Shown: positions 59,795-64,000 of the stretch, piece by piece
Numbering within the stretch: the stretch's first letter is position 1
Layout of the letters: the number at the start of each line of letters is the position of its first letter
Source: Bacteroides fragilis
Lineage (GTDB): Bacteria; Bacteroidota; Bacteroidia; Bacteroidales; Bacteroidaceae
DNA: 64,000 nucleotides
Assembly: GCF_019583405.1 (NCBI RefSeq)
Contig: NZ_SZUU01000012.1
Location: 1 to 64,000 of the forward strand
Direction of reading: 5' to 3'
The notes under the pieces: model-generated
Databases searched by the model: none
The model's input: the letters and a program-made list of their open reading frames with translations, nothing else
Told to the model about the DNA's origin: nothing
Translations under genes and position numbers: made by a program

Positions 59795-60187
59795 ATGAAA
59801 AATCTATCCTTTATCTATTTTTTATCTATCTTCTGTATTTTGTCTCTTGCCGGATGTAGCAAAGATGAAGATAAGATTGAAACTCTTATTATTGCCTCAG
59901 AACAACGATTGGGACTTTCGCCCGGCGGAGGAAACACATTCCCCTACTATATAGCCAAAAATACGGAGGATGACGAATGGAGATTCTATTGCTCCTATAT
60001 CGAAGGATTCAATTATGAAACAGGATACGAATATGTTATAGAAATCAAGATACATGAAGATGATCTTGACCCCACAATGGCAGATCAGGAACTACGCTCA
60101 TATTCATTACACAAAATTATATCTAAAGAGAAGAAAGATTCCGAGAACTTACCAGAAAATTCAGAACCTAAGACAGATAAAATATGA
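59795..60187 (+). CDS. DUF4377-family small lipoprotein
   Basis: A 130-residue lipoprotein with signal ending LSLAGC. After SKDEDK the domain IETLIIASEQRLGLSPGG...CSYIEGFNYETGYEYVIEIKIHEDDLDPTMADQELRSYSLHKIISKEKK matches DUF4377, a domain found in secreted bacterial proteins of unknown role. An alternative start 6 nt upstream (59789) adds two residues. The stop codon overlaps the start of the astacin gene (ATGA), so translation is coupled. AT-rich like its neighbour. Confidence 0.82.
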   Translation: MKNLSFIYFLSIFCILSLAGCSKDEDKIETLIIASEQRLGLSPGGGNTFPYYIAKNTEDDEWRFYCSYIEGFNYETGYEYVIEIKIHEDDLDPTMADQELRSYSLHKIISKEKKDSENLPENSEPKTDKI

Positions 60188-61821
60188 AGATAAAATATAT
60201 CACATTATTCGTTGGTTTTCTTTTATTGACAGCTTGCGAAAGACAAGAACTTTTTACTGGTGAGGAAACGAAAATACTAGAAAACAGAATAGCGGAATCA
60301 CAAGAAGAGGTAGTGACATTGAATAGTGGAATTCGATTAAGCAGACAAGGATCCGATTATGTTTTTCAAGGTGATATATTGTTGACACCTGAACAAGTGG
60401 GAATGTTGGATCAACCCATGATTACCAGAAGCGGATATTCTACAGATTGGAGAAAAAGATGGACAGGAAATATTGTATACTATTCGATTGCGAATGACTT
60501 CAGAAAACGGCCAAAACTGGAACGAGCCATCGAACATTGGAGTGAACGGACTAATTTAAAGTTTTATACCCGTACAAACCAGAAAAATTATATCGAATTT
60601 GCGAGTGATCCTAATATTTGTGATTCTTATATTGGCATGATTGGAGGTAAACAAAGAATTCGCATTGCAGATTGGGCAGAGATGGGAGATATAGCCCATG
60701 AAATCGGCCATGCAATCGGATTAGTACACGAACAATGCAGACCGGATAGAGATGATTATATTACGATACTCTATGATAATATAATAAAAGACAAATGGCA
60801 TAATTATGACAAGCTAACTTCTGGAGTCGGCGTATCAAACATAACAACTCCTTTTGACTTTCAATCGCTCATGTTATACGGGTCATGGACAAGCTTTGCT
60901 ATAGATCCTCAAAAACCGACAATGGTTAAAAAGTCGGATGGCAAAGGATTTTATCAACCTTCACAACTATCAAAAGAAGATGTTCTCTCAGTCAATACCT
61001 ATCTATATTCCATTGAGAAGTTTCAAATAGACGGAGATGATGCCTTGTTAATACCAACTGACAATGCATGGTATCATATAATGTTTGTGCCTTCCGATGC
61101 AACAGTAACTTGGAGTATTTCTCCAGCAAATTCAGCTACTATTATTTCTGGGTAAGGAACACAAAATGTCTGTCTTTCTATTAATTCAAATACAGTCACG
61201 TCCCTAAAAGCTACTATACGTTTTAAATCTGGCTATGTGAGAACTGTTCCTGACTTTAATATCATTGCTTCCAAAGCACCTATTATTAAAGGTATTAAAA
61301 TGTTTAAGTATGGACAGGGAGCAGGAGAATATACTCTTCAAGCATTAGTTACAGATCCTTCCGCTACATGTACTTGGGAAAGTGATCAGGATACTCGATT
61401 TTATGAAATTCTTTATCCGGACGATGCCAGCTTTCTGGAACACCCAAACCTATTCAAAGCAATTGACTTCTACACCACAGGAACTCATAATATAACTTTG
61501 TTTGCAACAAATAGTTATAGTTCCTCTTCCTATAGCCAAAGTGTATTTGCGGAAGACAAGAAAGACAATTGGTCATTTAGCATATTTCCCAACCCTGTCA
61601 CTGCCGGAGAGAAGATTAATTTAAATGTTACATCTAACCACAAGTTCAGAAGTATTGAGAGATATACTATTTCCATTTATAAAAACAATAAATTAATGTG
61701 CCAATCATATAGTAATCAAAAGAATATATCTATTGATATTTCGGCATTAGCACAAGGAAAATATATTGTAATTGTAGATAATGGAATATCTAAATGTAGC
61801 CAGATATTATATATTAATTAG
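60184..61821 (+). pseudogene. Astacin-like (M12A) metalloprotease interrupted by one stop codon before a T9SS-like tail
   Basis: The first part (60184-61155) encodes 323 residues: a lipoprotein signal ending LLLTAC, then an astacin domain with MGDIAHEIGHAIGLVHEQCRPDRDDYI (zinc site H172-E-x2-H176, H182, E183) and Met-turn SLMLYG at 228-233, all intact. The frame stops at TAA (61153-61155) in ATIISG-stop-GTQNVCLSIN and then stays open to 61821. The downstream 222 codons encode an Ig/PKD-like region and SIFPNPVTAGEKINLNV...LAQGKYIVIVDNG, resembling a T9SS type A C-terminal sorting domain. SGQGT is common at this spot, so one C-to-T change (CAA to TAA) is the likely cause. A truncated but active protease could still be made. 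Confidence 0.8.
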
Positions 61822-62108
61822 CAGAAATCTTACTCTACTACGAGATATCTACTTTGTAAACATCATTAAGAAATGTGTCAAAACTAAAATGACCACTCTA
61901 AAAAGTTACAGATTGTAACTAACAATTATAAAAGAGCCATATCAAACTCTGTTTTTGAGTAATGATATGGCTCTTTTCATCATTGATTTAGGGAGTCAAG
62001 TTTCAGATTAAAAGTTGTCCTTTCATCAAATTGCGTTTTGACACACACCTCATCAACAGCTCAATCAGTCCCAACACTTCCGAAATGTATGTGATAGTAT
62101 ACGTATCT
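61822..62108. other. Spacer between the astacin locus and GH95
   Basis: Contains the perfect hairpin listed separately at 61930-61977; no gene. Confidence 0.5.
61930..61977. terminator. Bidirectional terminator between astacin and GH95
   Basis: AAAAGAGCCATATCA (61930-61944) is perfectly inverted at 61963-61977. The A/T ends supply a U-tract on both strands, fitting the convergent genes. Confidence 0.88.
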
Positions 62109-64000
62109 TTATCGTTTGCCTGTAAAAGTCTCACTCTGACCTGCCGGAATTACAACTTCCTTCACCTTCCGCCCGATCTTCAAACGGCAGGCATTTCCCT
62201 GTTCGGAAAATACCTTTACCACAGTTTTACCTAATTTACTCCAGGCAATATCTATAATGAAACCACCGCGGGCACGCAGCCCCGTAACCTTTCCTTCTGC
62301 CCATACATCGGGTAATGCCGGCAGAATATCTATCACACCGTCATGGCTCTGCAACAACATTTCCGCCACACCGGCAGTATACCCAAAGTTACCGTCGATC
62401 TGGAAAGGGGGATGTGCATCGAACAAATTCTTATATAATCCCCCATGCCGATTTACTTCCGGCCCGAAGTCGGTGGGGGTGAATAAATTCCGTATAATGC
62501 GGTAAGCGTGATTTCCATCGTGCATACGGGCCCACATGTTGATCTTCCATCCCATACTCCAGCCCGTAGCTTCATCTCCACGCAATTCGAGCGTACGGCG
62601 GACAGCACTGACAAGTTCGGGTGTCTTGCCCGGTGTTATTTCACATCCCGGATGGAATCCATACAAGTGTGACAAATGGCGGTGGTGCGGTTCTACTTCA
62701 TCAAAGTCTTCACTCCACTCCATAATCTGCCCCCACTTTCCGATACGGTAAGGCACCAGTTGCTTTGCTCCCATCACGTGCAGCAAGAGAGTATCGGCAG
62801 GAGGAAGAATAGAATCGGCAGCTAAAATCGCGGCTGCTTCGGCCGTATTGCTGAAGAGTTCACGAATAATGGCCATATCCATCGCCGGAGCCGGAGCTAC
62901 GGCCGAAGTTTTCTTTTCCGGAGTCTGAAACTGATTCTCGGGTGAAACTCCCAACGGAGTTTGCCACATCCCGTTTTTTTCCACCAGCCAGGCGTTATAA
63001 AACCGTGCGGCATCGCGCATCAGCGGATAGGCTGTCTCACGGAGAAACTTCTTATCCCCCGAAAATAGGTAATGATCCCACAAATGCCGGCAAAGCCAGC
63101 CGGCACTCATATTCCACATAAACCAGGTAGGTTCACCGTCTGCCGGTCCCGACTCACGCCAGATAGAGGTGATATGATGGGAAGTCCAGCCGGGAAGGTT
63201 ATACATCTTTGCAGCTGTAGCGGAACCATTGACCGCAAGTTCCCGAATCAGTCGGAAAAGCGGTTCACTGCACTCAGGCAGTCCGGTGGTTTCGGCCAGC
63301 CAGTAATTCATCTCAGTATTGATATTAATGGTATAACTGCTGCTCCATGCCGGAACCACATCCTTATTCCATATACCTTGCAGATTGGCGGGTTGTCCGC
63401 CTTCACGTGAAGACGCTATCAGCAGGTAACGCCCATACTGAAACAAAAGTGCTGCCAGAGCATTGTCCGGATTGTCCCTGAATCCGATAATACGGTGGTC
63501 GGTAGGCAGACCAGAATAGTCTTTCTCCGATTTCAAGGTCAACGCCACACGACCGAACAGCCGTTGATAGTCTGCCAAGTGACGTTTCTTCAGATCTTCA
63601 TAAGGCAGTTGCCCGGCAACGGAAAGAATCGTATCCAACTTGGCCTGATAATCACTGCCGTCCTGTGAAGGACTTCTATCAAAGCCATTATAGCTGGTGG
63701 CAGCAGCAACCAAAAGAATTATTTCACCCTCTCCGCTCACTTTCAACTGATTGTCTTGCAAGGTGGCATTTCCTTTCAGTACCTTCACCCGGCTTTGGAA
63801 AAACATCCCTTTGCCGCCAACCTCATCGGCATACAGCACTTGTTTGTCGGTCTTTCGGCATCCGTGACTATCGAAAAGTTCCGGATGGCGATCTGTCAAT
63901 CTGTTCTTTTCGAGGAAGTCCAGCGTCCGCCGCTCTACACAACCCGGAGCCTGTCCCGAAAGAATCAACTCTTCACCCGTACCATCCACTTTCGCTGTCG
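62109..64000 (-). CDS. GH95-family alpha-L-fucosidase (5' end beyond the window)
   Basis: More than 626 C-terminal residues of an inverting alpha-1,2-L-fucosidase; family members have about 780-830, so the N-terminal beta domain and signal peptide lie past the right edge. Catalytic-domain motifs: SREGGQPANLQGIWNKDVVPAWSSSYTININTEMNYW (the paired Asn of the active site in NIN), GQIMEWSEDFDEVEPHHRHLSHLYGFHPG (general acid Glu region), and PFQIDGNFGYTAGVAEMLLQSHDG (Asp). The C-terminal beta domain follows. It would release terminal fucose from host glycans or plant xyloglucan/galactans. Minus strand, convergent with the astacin locus. Its operon partners are outside the window. Confidence 0.92.
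   Translation of the reverse strand, partial: TAKVDGTGEELILSGQAPGCVERRTLDFLEKNRLTDRHPELFDSHGCRKTDKQVLYADEVGGKGMFFQSRVKVLKGNATLQDNQLKVSGEGEIILLVAAATSYNGFDRSPSQDGSDYQAKLDTILSVAGQLPYEDLKKRHLADYQRLFGRVALTLKSEKDYSGLPTDHRIIGFRDNPDNALAALLFQYGRYLLIASSREGGQPANLQGIWNKDVVPAWSSSYTININTEMNYWLAETTGLPECSEPLFRLIRELAVNGSATAAKMYNLPGWTSHHITSIWRESGPADGEPTWFMWNMSAGWLCRHLWDHYLFSGDKKFLRETAYPLMRDAARFYNAWLVEKNGMWQTPLGVSPENQFQTPEKKTSAVAPAPAMDMAIIRELFSNTAEAAAILAADSILPPADTLLLHVMGAKQLVPYRIGKWGQIMEWSEDFDEVEPHHRHLSHLYGFHPGCEITPGKTPELVSAVRRTLELRGDEATGWSMGWKINMWARMHDGNHAYRIIRNLFTPTDFGPEVNRHGGLYKNLFDAHPPFQIDGNFGYTAGVAEMLLQSHDGVIDILPALPDVWAEGKVTGLRARGGFIIDIAWSKLGKTVVKVFSEQGNACRLKIGRKVKEVVIPAGQSETFTGKR

Overview
The window looks like chromosome from Bacteroides, most probably B. 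fragilis or a close relative. The reasons are paired SusC/SusD proteins, a hybrid two-component system, the compact parE-coaD-ctpA and frdCAB blocks, many promoters with the Bacteroides -33 TTTG / -7 TAnnTTTG consensus, and two short inverted-repeat-bounded promoters whose repeats carry the ARACGTWCGT core described for the B. fragilis Mpi-type invertible promoters. No rRNA, tRNA or CRISPR array was seen.

Layout. 0.6-2.6 kb: a D-Ala-D-Ala dipeptidase lipoprotein and a THUMP-like methyltransferase. 2.6-11.1 kb (minus strand): a five-gene operon of MFS sugar porter, DUF2961/GH172 hydrolase, SusC, SusD and a small Fn3-like lipoprotein. 11.3-16.3 kb: two tandem copies of a module made of an invertible promoter and a fimbrillin-like/FISUMP surface lipoprotein; the second copy continues into an HU-like/DUF4469 gene. 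Both promoters are drawn pointing away from their lipoprotein gene (OFF). 16.4-25.0 kb: a hybrid sensor-regulator of the fructose-binding BT1754 type, a periplasmic GH32, a TonB-dependent receptor and an acid phosphatase. Together with 2.6-11.1 kb this reads as a fructan/fructofuranoside utilisation locus split by the phase-variable adhesin module; a shared 17-bp motif lies upstream of both arms.

25.7-34.6 kb: MscS channel, Ca/Na antiporter, GNAT-like protein, ParE, CoaD, S41 protease and a PAP2 phosphatase. 34.7-40.9 kb: the fumarate reductase operon frdCAB bracketed by two paralogous AraC-type regulators that share an unusual four-cysteine pattern. 41.0-44.0 kb: a fimbrial cluster (fimbrillin, DUF5119, DUF3575). 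44.5 kb: an orphan promoter-terminator pair that could make an RNA of about 65 nt. 44.6-54.2 kb: dprA, a thioesterase, a U32 protein, DUF2059, dus, a PAP2 membrane protein, an SDR, a CDF transporter and rnr. 55.0-59.1 kb: hypothetical envelope proteins and an ECF sigma factor with a membrane partner. 59.4-61.8 kb: a 181-bp MITE with perfect terminal repeats and a 10-bp target duplication, then an AT-rich operon with an astacin-like protease interrupted by one nonsense codon just before a T9SS-like tail. 62.1 kb to the right edge: a GH95 alpha-L-fucosidase that runs off the window.

The intergenic spacers are unusually rich in multi-copy palindromic sequence: six separate clusters are listed. 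The observations I rate highest are the two invertible promoters (one of which, in the orientation shown, fires into the sugar-uptake operon), the GH172-containing fructan locus, the cysteine-bearing AraC pair around frd, the MITE and the interrupted astacin.
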